A DNA stretch of 64,000 nucleotides from Henricia sp. BOLD:AAB3569 (Eukaryota > Echinodermata > Asteroidea > Spinulosida > Echinasteridae), in contig JBBELK010000297.1 in the NCBI GenBank assembly GCA_037783545.1, positions 1,674,001-1,738,000 on the forward strand, given 5' to 3'. Both the position numbers and the translations under genes were made by a program. Positions 26,501 to 41,500 of the stretch are shown in pieces (positions within the stretch are counted from its first letter, which is position 1; every line of letters starts with the position of its first letter). The notes beneath the pieces were generated by a model. The model searched no databases. It saw only the letters and a program-made list of their open reading frames with translations, and had not been told where the DNA came from.

Positions 26501-29500
26501 AGGGGGGGATGGAGGGTGGTCTTGAAAAATACTACTCTTCATAGAACTATGAGAATGTTGACAACTTTGGAATGTTGACTTAAAAATGTTTTAAGTCGAT
26601 CTAATAAGTCGATCCAGAGATCAGGGGGAAAATAGAGTTATTGTTTCCTGATTGTGTTTAAATCTGTTAATTAAACATAAATAAATCAGAAATACTTTCA
26701 GAAATGATTGTTTTGTCTGCCATAACAACACAGACAGTCCAGAAACTCGCTCAGTGAGTCCAGATGACCAATCTATTTGATCTTATACGCATAAATACAA
26801 ATATTGACTAGGAAACTACAAGATGCCAAGCGTAAGCTGCGTCAACTGCAGGAACTGGTCAGCATGGTTCAGATGAGCCCTGAGGCAGCCATCAATCTTC
26901 CTGATGACCTGGCTGGATTAGCCGCTGGTCTGCAAGATGAATTCGCTGAGGCTTCATCCTCCAAGGCGGAACAAGACGATCAGGATTCAGAAGACACTGA
27001 GGAGGAGGAGGAAGAGGAGGAGGAGGAGACCAATCCAACAACCTCTGAGATGAGTGAAGGAGTGCCTCAAGTCAGCCAGGAAACTAGGTATGGATGTGGT
27101 GGAGAGGTTTACCTGACCGATCCCATCCAGTAGTTCGGGGTAGGGTTGTAGTCAAGTCATTCACAAGCCTTCACAAGTCCCTGGGTCTTAAAAATCATTT
27201 ATTTTGGAATAGTAATTAACAGGGCTAAAGATATAAAACTTGCCAATCTTCACACCCCCACCCTAAAAATAAAACAAAAATGCTCAGCCCTTATTGGTTA
27301 GTTTTAATATTGAAAGTAACCAATATTTGTTTGTTTTGTTGACGATCTTAGGGAGGCATATTTTGAAGCTAAAATGCAGCAGCAACGACGTGAGTTGGAC
27401 AAACTGCAAGAGGAACGCCAGAGACTCTTGGCTGTTCAGCAACAACTACGGGAACTAAACCAGCAACTGCCTAGAATGCAACAGGTAGGAATGATTATGT
27501 ACAGTTATCAATTGTCTCCTAATCCTCCCCTTCCCCCTCCCCCTTCCCCCCTCCCCCTTCCCCCTTCCCCCCTCCCCCTTCCCCCCTCCCCCTTCCCCCT
27601 TACCCCCTCCCCCTTCCCCCCTCCCCCTTCCCCCTTACCCTGCCCCACCAACGATGTGAGTTGGACAAACTGCAAGAGGAACGCCAGAGACTCTTGGCTG
27701 TTCAGCAACAACTACGGGAACTCAACCAGCAACTGCCTAGAATGCAACAGGTAGGAATGATTATGTACAGTTATCAATTGTCTCCTAATCCTCCCCTCCC
27801 CCTTCCCCCTCCCCCTCCCCCCTCCCCCTTCCCCCTCCCCCTTCCCCCTTACCCTGCCCCACCAACGATGTGAGTTGGACAAACTGCAACAGGAACGCCA
27901 GAGACTCTTGGCTGTTCAGCAACAGCTACAGGAACTCAACCAGCAACTGCCTAGAATGCAACAGGTAGGAATGATTATGTACAGTTATCAATTGTCTCCT
28001 AATCCTCCCCTTCCCCCCTCCCCCTTCGCCCCTCCCCCTTCCCCCTTCCCCCCCTCCCCCTTCCCCCTTACCCTGCCCCACCAACGATGTGAGTTGGACA
28101 AACTGCAAGAGGAACGCCAGAGACTCTTGGCTGTTCAGCAACAGCTACGGGAACTCAACCAGCAACTGCCTAGAATGCAACAGGTAGGAATGATTATGTA
28201 CAGTTATCAATTGTCTCCTAATCTCGCTCCCCCCCCCAATCAACGATGTAAGTTTGACAAACTACAGGAGGAACGGCATGTGTATTGCAATCAGTAGGTC
28301 AACTCAAAGAAGACCGATTTGGCATGTTGTGGTGTTGAATTTCAAAGGACACTGAGGCCAACTGGAGATGTACCAAAGTATGTGGTTTGCGGTAGCACCA
28401 TGTGAATCTCTTTTGTATATGTGTGTGGTTCAGAAAAGAACCGGTGATATGAGTGTGAACTCAACGTTTCGAACAGTGTGCTTTGTTTATCTTCAGGACA
28501 TTGATGTGTTTTATATTTGATTCCTTGATAGGGATTGAAGTCTACAAATACAACAAGGCAGAATCCATCAATGTTTGATCCAAGGCAGTCGTCTGCCTCC
28601 AACGTACAAGGTGAGAGTAGAACATGCTTGCATTAAATGTAAACCTTGTTGCTTTGCTTGTCATATGTGACCTGCCACGGCATAATGAGAAATGTCCCCT
28701 AAATATTAAAACCCCGTAATCGGTGCCTGAAATTAAATATACGTGAAAAATGTGTCCACAAGCAATTTCTTTTTTGTTTTGCATATTTGCATTCATAAGT
28801 ATTCTAGATTCATCCTAGAGTAGTTGGTTTTGTCAAAATGTTAAATAAACCTGTTAAAAAGGAGATTTTCTGATTTTCGTCTGCATCAGCTGTGTAACAC
28901 AAGTTTTTTTCAAAGTAGTTTTTCTCGAAAAGTCTTTCTGGTAACGACAACGCACGGAGTCATCTTTGTTGTGTCGTATTTCCAAAATGCAGTAAGTTAC
29001 AGAAACAAATTTGGTGTCATTGGAAAGCTGAAGAACTAGTCTTTCTTCTCATACGTAAACCTCAAAAAGGCAAACGTGGGGGACATTCCTCATTATGCCG
29101 TGGTAGGTCACATATATTAGACTTTACTTCAGCCCTTCCACTGTAAAATATTTGCTGCGATTTACACACATTTAGGTACAATTTGGGAAAGATGTATAAA
29201 AAGAATCTTGCTAACATTTTGACTTTCTACGTGAATTACATTTTACTCTTGAATTGATTGAGTGCATCACAGAAAGGACTGAACCCAAATGAATGTCCTT
29301 GGTCCAGTAGATATTTCAAGCCCTGAATCTCAAATTAAAATGGCTTATTTGTCATGGATGCAAGCTTGTTTCTTTTGTTACAGAAGTTTCTTTATTGTTA
29401 ATCTTTTCAAGATATGTCGACTTCAAACCGAGAGACGTTAATAGTGGAGAAACTGAGACATCGCCGTTTGCAGACTGAACTGAAACTAAAACAACAGGAA

Positions 29501-32500
29501 CTTGCTGCACTCATGGACCGTGTCAAACGCAATAATACAGTCAGTATCACACCATATCCTATCATAGCTCTAGTTAGGGGTCAGTTTGACATGTCATGAG
29601 TGCTCGAATCCATTGCAATTCGCTGAATGCTTCATAAGGTTGTGACTGAACTCAAACTAAAACAACAGGAGCTAGCTGCACTCATGGACCGTGTCAAACG
29701 CAATAATACAGTCAGTATCACACCATATCCTATCATAGCTCTAGTTAGGGGTCAGTTTGACATGTCATGAGTGCTCGAATCCATTGCAATTCGCTGAATG
29801 CTTCGTAAGGTTGTGACTGAACTGAAACTAAAACAACGGGACCTAGCTGCACTCATGGACCGTGTCAAATGCAATAATGCAGTCAATATAACACTATATC
29901 CTATCATAGCTCTAGTTAGGGGTCAGTTTGACATGTCATGAGTGCTCGAATCCATTGCAATTCGCTGAATGCTTCGTAAGGTTGTGACTGAACTGAAACT
30001 AATACAACAGGAACTTGCTGCACTCATGGACCGTGTCAAACGCAATAATACAGTCAGTATCACACCATATCCTATCATAGCTTTAGTTAGGGGTCAGTTT
30101 GACATGTCATGAGTGCTCGAATCCATTGCAATTCGCTGAATGCTTCGTAAGGTTGTGACTGAACTGAAACTAATACAACAGGAACTTGCTGCACTCATGG
30201 ACCGTGTCAAACGCAATAATACAGTCAGTATCACACCATATCCTATCATAGCTCTAGTTAGGGGTCAGTTTGACATGTCATGAGTGCTCGAATCCATTGC
30301 AATTCGCTGAATGCTTCGTAAGGTTGTGACTGAACTGAAACTAATACAACAGGAACTTGCTGCACTCATGGACCGTGTCAAACGCAATAATACAGTCAGT
30401 ATCACACCATATCCTATCATAGCTCTAGTTAGGGGTCAGTTTGACATGTCATGAGTGCTCGAATCCATTGCAATTTGCTGAATGCTTCATAAGGTTGTGA
30501 CTGAACTGAAACTAAAACAACAGGAACTTGCTGCACTCATGGACCGTGTCAAACGCAATAATGCAGTCAATATAACACTATATCCTATCATAGCTCTAGT
30601 TAGGGGTCAGTTTGACATGTCATGAGTGCTCGAATCCATTGCAATTTGCTGAATGCTTCATAAGGTTGTGACTGAACTCAAACTAAAACAACAGGATCAT
30701 GTCAAACACAATACTATTGTCAATATACTTGTCCTCCAACAACAGATTGCACTTTCTTTGCATTTAATTTTGTGATACTCCTTGCTGTAAAAAGGCAGGT
30801 CACAATCCTGCATGTTTCATATCTACCTTTTCATTTCTCTAATGCAGGGGAACGTTAATTCAGACAGTAGTTCTGCTCAAGGGGATAGCAACGATAACGA
30901 TCTATTCCGGTGAGTTGAATATTTTACATTAGTGAGCTAAATGGTGATTACATGAAAATCTTGCTGAGCCACGACTGAAACATGTGACGATAATACATGT
31001 AATGAATGATTCTTGCTGAATCCATCCAACACCGGCTAGCTCAATGGTCGAGTGGTTAAGACGTCTGCCTTGTTTGTAGGAGGTCGTGGGTTTTAGTCCT
31101 ACCCGAGCATGATATGAAGTTTTTCATTGCGTCTTGTGAAAGCATTGAGTATACAGTGTTAATAGTTATGTCAGGAAAGGGCGAAACAAACTCTAATTAA
31201 CATGTTATAGCCTAAAATTATTGAAATGAAATGTTGAGAATGTTAAATCATTTCAACCACTTAAAATTATTTTGAGCGCCTAAAATATATGCCACAATTT
31301 AAGTGATGACAGGGTTGTATGTATTGGTCAGACAGCCATCTAGTTGAAGCAAAATGGTTCTGGTAATCCCTTGAAGCCCGCGGTAATAATGGCAACAGCG
31401 CCAGGAGTATCCTGTAGGGGGAATACCACAATCTAACCGCTGATAGGGTTGTGCGCCTTGGCCAGGCAGCCACCTAGTTGAAGCAAAATGGTTCTGGTGA
31501 TTTTCTGATGGCAGCAATAATAATTGCAACAGTACCAGGAGTATTCTGTGTGCTATACAAGCACAATAGTTCGAAATCAGACTTTTTAATCTGGGAGAAT
31601 GACATTAGTAGTATAGAAAGATACATGCATTAGTAGTATAGAAAGATACATGCATTAGTAGTATAGAAAGATACATGCATTAGTAGTATAGAAAGATACA
31701 TGCATTAGTAGTATAGAAAGATACATGCATTAGTAGTATAGAAAGATACATGCATTAGTAGTATAGAAAGATACATGCATTAGTAGTATAGAAAGATACA
31801 TGCATTAGTAGTATAGAAAGATACATGCATTAGTAGTATAGAAAGATACATGCATTAGTAGTATAGAAAGATACATGCATTAGTAGTATAGAAAGATACA
31901 TGCATTAGTAGTATAGAAAGATACATGCATTCTTCAGACTTTTTCTTTGATTGACAATCTCATCCCTGGTTATTGTATGTTTTGATGTGATTGGTTTAGT
32001 GTCAGCATGCGTAGTGCCGATGTGACTGCCGCTGCCTCATGGGGAGGTTCTACACAGCAAAGTGATGGGGATGACGATGATGCGTATCCTAGCGACGGAA
32101 TTCTTCAAGTGGAAGAAGAAGAGGAACAGGTAAACAAAACTTTTTTGTTTGTTATCGTTGTGCATTCAATAGCGCAATACGTTTGCATATCGACAATACC
32201 TTCAAAGGTATAGGAAAATACCCAATACAGGGATGTAATTGTTACCGGTTTCCCCTCAACTTTCTTTTGTCTCGGTGGTTTGCGATAGAGACTTTTCTGG
32301 GAAAAACCGGAACAAATAACATCCCTGCCAATACCAGCATACGTATTGTGCCGATGAATGTGCTCCAGATCTTAGTCAGGTGTTGGTGAAAGTTCTAGTT
32401 ATATCTTTTATAAAAGGACAAATGTCTGTTTCCAGTTATGTATGCAACTTTGAGGTGTCGTTTCTTGATTTATAAAGTGTTTTTAGACTTACTCTGTCCT

Positions 32501-35500
32501 TGGTAAAGAGAACTAGGATTTTGGAATTATAACGTTATAGAGCTGGGTTTGACTCATTGGTCAATCTAGCTTTCTTTGCTCAATTTCGGTTTTTTTTTTT
32601 ACTGTTCTTTTACAAACTCCATGTTTTTGTTCATCATTTTTTTCTTTTTGTCAGTAGCTATTTGACAGTCGACAGTTTTTTCTTTGTTTTTAGAGTGGAC
32701 ACAATAAATCGGCTAGAAATGTTATAGTTTACTTTGAAAATTCTTTTAGTTTTTAGTTTTTCAATGCTCACTTTCACGGATTATTTGACTATTTGCCAGG
32801 ACCAGTCTCTTGCAGGGACAACCAGTACTTACACAGTGGAGGCTGCGTATCGTCAACCAACTCAGCGACCTAATTCCTTCCCTGGTCAAGCGATTAGGAA
32901 CAACACCGATCTGGAAGCACTCCATGGGATTCGCTATCCTAAATGGGTCTCAGACCCTAAGATGATGTCTGCTAGGCGTCAGCAGGTGGGTCATGCATAT
33001 TCATACCTTTTGCATATTAATCAAGATTGTGTCACTCCTTCCCTGGTCAAGCGATTAGGAACAATACCGATCTGGAAGCACTTCATGGGATCCGCTATCC
33101 TAAATGGGTCTCAGACCCTAAGATGATGTCTGCTAGGCGTCAGCAGGTGGGTCATGCATATTCATACCTCATGCATATTAATCAAGATTGTGTCACTCCT
33201 TCCCTCGCAAGGAAAATGACGTAAGGAAAGACACACAAATCTAACCGCCAGTACTGCCCGCACAAAGGGAGGAATATTGTGGTTTCTCCCTTCGTGCGAC
33301 AGTACTGCTAAAAAAAACCGCCGGTACCGACAGTAGCGAAGCGCCTACTTTACAGTAGCGAAGTGCCTACTTTACAGTAGCGAAGCGCCTACATTACAGT
33401 AGCGAAGCGCCTACATTACAGTAGCGAAGCGCCTACTTTACAGTAGCGAAGCGCCTACTTTACAGTAGCGAAGCGCCTACATTACAGTAGCGAAGCGCCT
33501 ACTTTACAGTAGCGAAGCGCCTACATTACAGTAGCGAAGCACCTACGACGTCAATTTTTACTGACCAACATTATAGACCTTTATCACGGTGCGGCATGTT
33601 CCCTTTTCCCCTATTCAAATGAACATAACCAATGCGAGGCTGTGTTGAAATTGTTCATTGTGTGTGTCACAATGATACACGTCCAGTGCGATCAAATCAA
33701 AGGTAGATTACATGCGTGCATTTCACAGTCGCGTTGACACACTGATCGTGCCTAACACATACTATGGGAAACAAGACAAAGATGGGCACACAATGATACA
33801 CGTCTAGTGCAACAATTCAAATGTAGATTACATGCGTGCATTGCACAGTCTCGTTGACACACTGATCGTGCCGATGCACTGATTGTGCCTACGCACGGAT
33901 CGTGCCTAACACATACTATATGGAACAAGACAAAGATGGGCACACAGTGATAGAAGTCTATAACCCGTAGTTCATTTCATTAGAGTACTCCAAACAATCC
34001 CTTGAAAATCTGTGTGTGTCATGGATTTGTTTATATTGTTGATGTCATTTCTCATTCTTTCCATTGTGTATTGTTTCATTGGCAGAACTTGCGAGCAGCT
34101 GAGGAACTGATGTCTGGGGACGACGGCGGGAGAGCAGCTCCGATACCTGGCCCAGAGGCTGATAGGAACTTCTACATGTACCAAATACATCAACTACAGC
34201 AACAGCTGCAGAATAGCATTAATCTGGCACAGTCTATGATGAGAGACCAGCAGAGTATGAACAACATGCTACAGAGCTCCATGTCAGGTTAGAGACTGTG
34301 TGTGGGGAGGGGGCAGTGGCTGATTGGGGGAGGGGGTGGGGACGGGGACAATCTGGCACAGTCTATGATGAGAGACCAGCAGAGTATGAACAACATGCTA
34401 CAGAGCTCCATGTCAGGTTAGAGACTGTGTGTGGGGAGGGGGCAGTGGCTGATTGGGGGATCGAGAGGGTGGGGACGGGGACAATCTGGCACAGTCTATG
34501 ATGAGAGACCAGCAGAGTATGAACAACATGCTACAGAGCTCCATGTCAGGTTAGAGACTGTGTGTGGGGAGGGGGCAGTGGCTGATTGGGGGATCGAGAG
34601 GGTGGGGACGGGGACAATCTGGCACAGTCTATGATGAGAGACCAGCAGAGTATGAACAACATGCTACAGAGCTCCATGTCAGGTTAGAGACTGTGTGTGG
34701 GGAGGGGGCAGTGGCTGATTGGAGGAGAGGGTGGGGACGGGGACAATCTGGCACAGTCTATGATGAGAGACCAGCAGAGTATGAACAACATGCTACAGAG
34801 CTCCATGTCAGGTTAGAGACTGTGTGTGGGGAGGGGGCAGTGGCTGATTGGGGGAGGGGGTGGGGACGGGGACAATCTGGCACAGTCTATGATGAGAGAC
34901 CAGCAGAGTATGAACAACATGCTACAGAGCTCCATGTCAGGTTAGAGACTGTGTGTGGGGAGGGGGCAGTGGCTGATTGGGGGATCGAGAGGGTGGGGAC
35001 GGGGACAATCTGGCACAGTCTATGATGAGAGACCAGCAGAGTATGAACAACATGCTACAGAGCTCCATGTCAGGTTAGAGACTGTGTGTGGGGAGGGGGC
35101 AGTGGCTGATTGGGGGATCGAGAGGGTGGGGACGGGGACAATCTGGCACAGTCTATGATGAGAGACCAGCAGAGTATGAACAACATGCTACAGAGCTCCA
35201 TGTCAGGTTAGAGACTGTGTGTGGGGAGGGGGCAGTGGCTGATTGGAGGAGAGGGTGGGGACGGGGACAATCTGGCACAGTCTATGATGAGAGACCAGCA
35301 GAGTATGAACAACATGCTACAGAGCTCCATGTCAGGTTAGAGACTGTGTGTGGGGAGGGGGCAGTGGCTGATTGGGGGAGGGGGTGGGGACGGGGACAAT
35401 CTGGCACAGTCTATGATGAGAGACCAGCAGAGTATGAACAACATGCTACAGAGCTCCATGTCAGGTTAGAGACTGTGTGTGGGGAGGGGGCAGTGGCTGA

Positions 35501-38500
35501 TTGGGGGATCGAGAGGGTGGGGACGGGGACAATCTGGCACAGTCTATGATGAGAGACCAGCAGAGTATGAACAACATGCTACAGAGCTCCATGTCAGGTT
35601 AGAGACTGTGTGTGGGGAGGGGGCAGTGGCTGATTGGGGGAGAGGGTGGGGACGGGGACAATCTGGCACAGTCTATGATGAGAGACCAGCAGAGTATGAA
35701 CAACATGCTACAGAGCTCCATGTCAGGTTAGAGACTGTGTGTGGGGAGGGGGCAGTGGCTGATTGGGGGAGGGGGTGGGGACGGGGACAATCTGGCACAG
35801 TCTATGATGAGAGACCAGCAGAGTATGAACAACATGCTACAGAGCTCCATGTCAGGTTAGAGACTGTGTGTGGGGAGGGGGCAGTGGCTGATTGGGGGAG
35901 AGGGTGGGGACGGGGACAATCTGGCACAGTCTATGATGAGAGACCAGCAGAGTATGAACAACATGCTACAGAGCTCCATGTCAGGTTAGAGACTGTGTGT
36001 GGGGAGGGGGCAGTGGCTGATTGGGGGAGAGGGTGGGGACGGGGACAATCTGGCACAGTCTATGATGAGAGACCAGCAGAGTATGAACAACATGCTACAG
36101 AGCTCCATGTCAGGTTAGAGACTGTGTGTGGGGAGGGGGCAGTGGCTGATTGGGGGAGGGGGTGGGGACGGGGACAATCTGGCACAGTCTATGATGAGAG
36201 ACCAGCAGAGTATGAACAACATGCTACAGAGCTCCATGTCAGGTTAGAGACTCTGGTGGGGAGGGGGCAGTGGCTGATTGGGGGAGGAGGTGGGGACGGG
36301 GACAATCTGGCACAGTCTATGATGAGAGACCAGCAGAGTATGAACAACATGCTACAGAGCTCCATGTCAGGTTAGAGGGAACTATTGATATTTACATAAG
36401 ACTCTCAGGACATTAGACAATATCATGCATCAGACAAAACTCTCTCAGGGATTACAGCCCTTGTCAGCTCACACTCCCACCCTTGGCTCTACCACCCCAA
36501 CCCCTAAACCAACAGCCACCCTCGTATGACCAATCTAATGAATTGTGTTGATTGCTGCAGGTGGATTTGGTGGATTACAGCCCTTGTCAGCTCACACTCC
36601 CACCCTTGGCTCCACCACCCCAACCCCTAAACCAACAGTGACCCTCGTATGACCAATCTAATGAATTGTGTTGATTGCTGCAGGTGGATTTGGTGGATTA
36701 CAGCCCTTGTCAGCTCACACTCCCACCCTTGGCTCCACCACCCCAACCCCTAAACCAACAGTGACCCTTGTATGACCAATCTAATGAATTGTGTTGATTG
36801 CTGCAGGTGGATTTGGTGGATTACAGCCCTTGTCAGCTCACACTCCCACCCTTGGCTCCACCACCCCAACCCCTAAACCAACAGTGACCCTCGTATGACC
36901 AATCTAATGAATTGTGTTGATTGCTGCAGGTGGATTTGGTGGATTACAGCCCTTGTCAGCTCACACTCCCACCCTTGGCTCTACCACCCCAACCCCTAAA
37001 CCAACAGCCACCCTCGTATGACCAATCTAATGAATTGTGTTGATTGCTGCAGGTGGATTTGGTGGATTACAGCCCTTGTCAGCTCACACTCCCACCCTTG
37101 GCTCCACCACCCCAACCCCTAAACCAACAGTGACCCTCGTATGACCAATCTAATGAATTGTGTTGATTGCTGCAGGTGGATTTGGTGGATTACAGCCCTT
37201 GTCAGCTCACACTCCCACCCTTGGCTCCACCACCCCAACCCCTAAACCAACAGTGACCCTTGTATGACCAATCTAATGAATTGTGTTGATTGCTGCAGGT
37301 GGATTTGGTGGATTACAGCCCTTGTCAGCTCACACTCCCACCCTTGGCTCCACCACCCCAACCCCTAAACCAACAGTGACCCTCGTATGACCAATCTAAT
37401 GAATTGTGTTGATTGCTGCAGGTGGATTTGGTGGATTACAGCCCTTGTCAGCTCACACTCCCACCCTTGGCTCCACCACCCCAACCCCTACCAACAGTGA
37501 CCCTCGTATGACCAATCTAATGAATTGTGTTGATTGCTGCAGGTGGATTTGGTGGATTACAGCCCTTGTCAGCTCACACTCCCACCCTTGGCTCTACCAC
37601 CCCAACCCCTACCAACAGCGACCCTCGTATGACCAATCTAATGAGTGATTACAACATGAGACTACAGCATCAGCAACTACAGCTCAATATGAACTATGCT
37701 TACAACCAGCTGTACCAACAGCAGCTTGAACTACAACGTGTACAGGTAAGATTTGGACTTTGTGGCACGGATATCGAGCTCGCTGTGCGTAAGCACTAAA
37801 CGCGTAGTGAAATTTCAGATTTATAGTGTTTTTCCTCATTTTTCGTTGCGTTTACTTAGCCATCTTGAAAAGAGTATTAATTACGAATGTCTACGAATTT
37901 TTTGTGCATTTTAAAGCTTTGGATTAAATGTAAAATTAGTATCAAAGCCGTGTTGTGCCGGGTAGTTTTCCCGCTGTCGGAAATGGACACCTTTTACTAG
38001 TTTTAGCTAACACGCTGTAGTTTTGAAGTTGCAAAACCACGGAAATGCCACTAACGGTTACGGATAGTTAAACGTATGCGTACGCGTCTCCATCGACTTG
38101 CGAAACCTCACTATTATAAGCCATCTTGCAATATTATTGACTTGCAATATTGTAAATGAAGACTTTATGACACTAATTCAACTGTGTTCCTTTAAAGGCT
38201 CTAAATTAATCGATTATGTGAATCTTTATGGTTATAGACATTGTTTTTTTAATCAAAAGTTCAATCTTTTATTTCATAGGAAAGAAAAACTTAGCTTGAC
38301 TCTGCACTGTAAAGTCCTGTCTTGTTTCCCAACGGAATGGAGCTTGTACCCATAACACTGTTTTGTGTCCAAAAATTGTTGATTTTTAGTTCCATGGAAA
38401 ATAAATATTAGTTTGACTCTGCTCTGTAGTTTGTCTACAGTTTTACATTTAGTTTGACTCTGCATTTTTTTCTCACCAGAATGAAGCCTTTGCCCCTCCT

Positions 38501-41500
38501 AGTAACGGAGCATTTGGTTTTGAAGGAAGCGGAGAACCCAACATGAATAACAACAGAATGAATGGGCTACCTGGTTATGACTCGCTTGGCGCCACATCTC
38601 CATTTGGTGGAGGGATGCATCAGCCTGGAGGTGAGGCTAATAGACAATTTGCATAGCGGCCATCTTAGGGGGCAATCACATTAACCTGTGTCATGTCAGG
38701 GTAGGCACTTTGTGGATCTATTGTAATATCACTAATAAGAAAATTGGCCCCTTAACATGGGAGCCAGTGCAAACGTTCTATACTGTATTGGATTTGTTCT
38801 AGAAAGAAGTTTTATTTTTGCCTAATGGTACAAATTGCAACTGACCCTACTATCATTGTTGATGTACAATAATTCAATTGACTAAATAAATGTTTAGTAT
38901 GTAATTAACACAACTTACTCTAATGCTACATTTTGTGTTTCAACCTATTTATACATTTCTTGATTCTTTTTTGTCCAATCAGTCTTCCCCCAACCAGGTC
39001 CTCTCGACTACCCCTCCCCATACAACCAGATGTCGGCTGAAGCCTCCCGTTATCGTCGACAGCAGCAACAACAACGCGACTACGACGCATACGCACGACA
39101 CCGCCAGGAGCAAGACGCGCGACAAAGGGACTATCACGTTCCTCCAAACACCGCCCAGGGCAGTGTGGACCAGTTGGAAGATCGCGGTAACTTGACTAAC
39201 GATTATGACAGGGTTCCCTATGTGTACGCAGAGAGGGCGCCAGATGTCGGTGCGCATGGCCAGGCAGGCAGAACCACTCAGCCGTATGTGCCTCCTCTAA
39301 ACATCCAAAGACTTGTGGAACAATCGTAAGTCTGTTAACATTTTCTTAATTACTTGTACTGCTATCTATGCTTAAATTGGGATACATGTGCTCGTACTCA
39401 AATGTGTGATAACTCTTTTCCCTCAATTATTCTGAAATTTGTTCAAATGAATAAATGTTCAGGCTTTCTTGATTTTTTTTTTTTTCCCAGTGATAGTAGG
39501 TACTTTTATTCTCAAAATCATGAATTAATAATCCAAAAATTGACTGAACTTTAAGCTAAATATTCCATTCATATATATCACAGAGTCCTCACCCAGCTTC
39601 AAAAGTTTATTTCGAATCCGAAATACAACTAAAAATAAGTTCCACTGCTTAATTTTAAGAAAATGTTATTTTTTTCAACCTTTAATTTTGAATTTCTTTA
39701 ATTTTGAATTTCTAAACATTTGATTATTTGATTAAAGTGAGAAACGTCGCAGACTAGCTCAGCAAGGCAGTGCGTCAGCATCCAAAAAAGATGGCAAGAA
39801 AACAAGTGAGTTGTATTTTCAAATTAATTCTTGTTGTAACTGCGAGCTTGGCCACAACGTAATACCTAAAACGTTGGCTAGAAAGGGTTGAATTCATTCA
39901 AACATGTATAATTGTTTGTGAAAGTTAAGCATGGGGAGAAGCTCCAGCAAAAGAAAACGTTTGCTATTTTCAGACACATTTATTTACCACATCCAACAGC
40001 GGAGAGACCGCCAATTACAGGAATGGGAGCAAGTGTGGTTGAGTGCCTTGCTCAAGGGCACAGGTGCCACAACCCGTCGCGGCCCGGAATCGAACCTACA
40101 TTCTAGTACTAGCACAGGAACTTAAGTTCGACGCACTAGACCGCTCGGCCATAACACCCCACACATTGCTTACCCTTTATTTTGAGGGGGACACACAAAG
40201 CAGTTTACACATACAGTCTTGCAAATGTCAAATCTCATTTAGGGGCCGGTGGCAGGACACTTTTTCGGGATGAAAAGAAAGGCATGTGCCCGTTGGGTGT
40301 AGTGGAAGTTGACCCCCAGGTTACTAGCAAAAGATTCCTTAATCACTTGACGCCGGAGGACTTGTAGACATGCCAAGATACTGCAAAAACTTGACCTCGC
40401 CTGCACGACTTTTCCAGAGCGGGTCACATGTTTCCAATAATAGCATTAAAAATCCAGTAAACTAATTTTATCCAGTTCCATAAATCACACCAACCTCTTT
40501 GCTTCCACATCCAAATTGGGAATTTGATTGGATAGTATTTTTGGGAGGTATTTTATATGGTTGTTAGGTTAGAACGAAATCCATTTTTTTGAAAAATCTG
40601 CTCGTGCTTCTATAATTGTACCCCTATAATTGTACCTTCTACACCAATCACAGACCCAAAGACGGATTCTAAGGACTCCAACCTGATGAATCAAATCAGA
40701 CCTGTCACCAAACAACCTCCTGGCCGTTAATTGTACCCCTATAATTGTACCTTCTACACCAATCACAGACCCAAAGACGGATTCTAAGGACTCCAACCTG
40801 ATGAATCAAATCAGACCTGTCACCAAACAACCTCCTGGCCGTTAATTGTACCCCTATAATTGTACCTTCTACACCAATCACAGACCCAAAGACGGATTCT
40901 AAGGACTCCAACCTGATGAATCAAACCAGACCCGTCACCAAACACTCTCCTGGCCGTTAATTGTACCCCTATAATTGTACCTTCTACACCAATCACAGAC
41001 CCAAAGACGGATTCTAAGGACTCCAACCTGATGAATCAAATCAGACCCGTCACCAAACAACCTCCTGGCCGTTAATTGTACCCCTATAATTGTACCTTCT
41101 ATACCAATCACAGACCCAATGACGGATTCTAAGGACCCCAACCTGATGAATCAAACCAGACCCGTCACCAAACACTCTCCTGGCCGTTAATTGTACCCCT
41201 ATAATTGTACCTTCTACACCAATCACAGACCCAATGACGGATTCTAAGGACTCCAACCTGATGAATCAAACCAGACCCGTCACCAAACAACCTCCTGGCC
41301 CCAGACCAGGACTGAGCAGTTCGTTGAGTGGTACTGCTTTCATGGATATCGCTAGTGTGACGAGTACCATGTCAATGTCTAGCATGCCGGGGGACGTGGA
41401 ACGACAAACTAAGCTGCCGGATACGCAGAGAGAGGTCATGACAACGAGCGAAATGTAAGATTGTTGCTTTATGAATATTAGTTATAACTGAAGTAAGGGA

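Noticed and set aside
31606-33548. CRISPR-like regular repeats (25-bp and 22-bp arrays)
   Set aside because: Units are head-to-tail without spacers, and the window is eukaryotic; these are minisatellites.
35479-36375. 298-codon open frame repeating GRGQSGTVYDERPAEYEQHA
   Set aside because: It is an out-of-frame reading of the exon 21 donor array and exists because most unit lengths here are divisible by three. No independent gene evidence.
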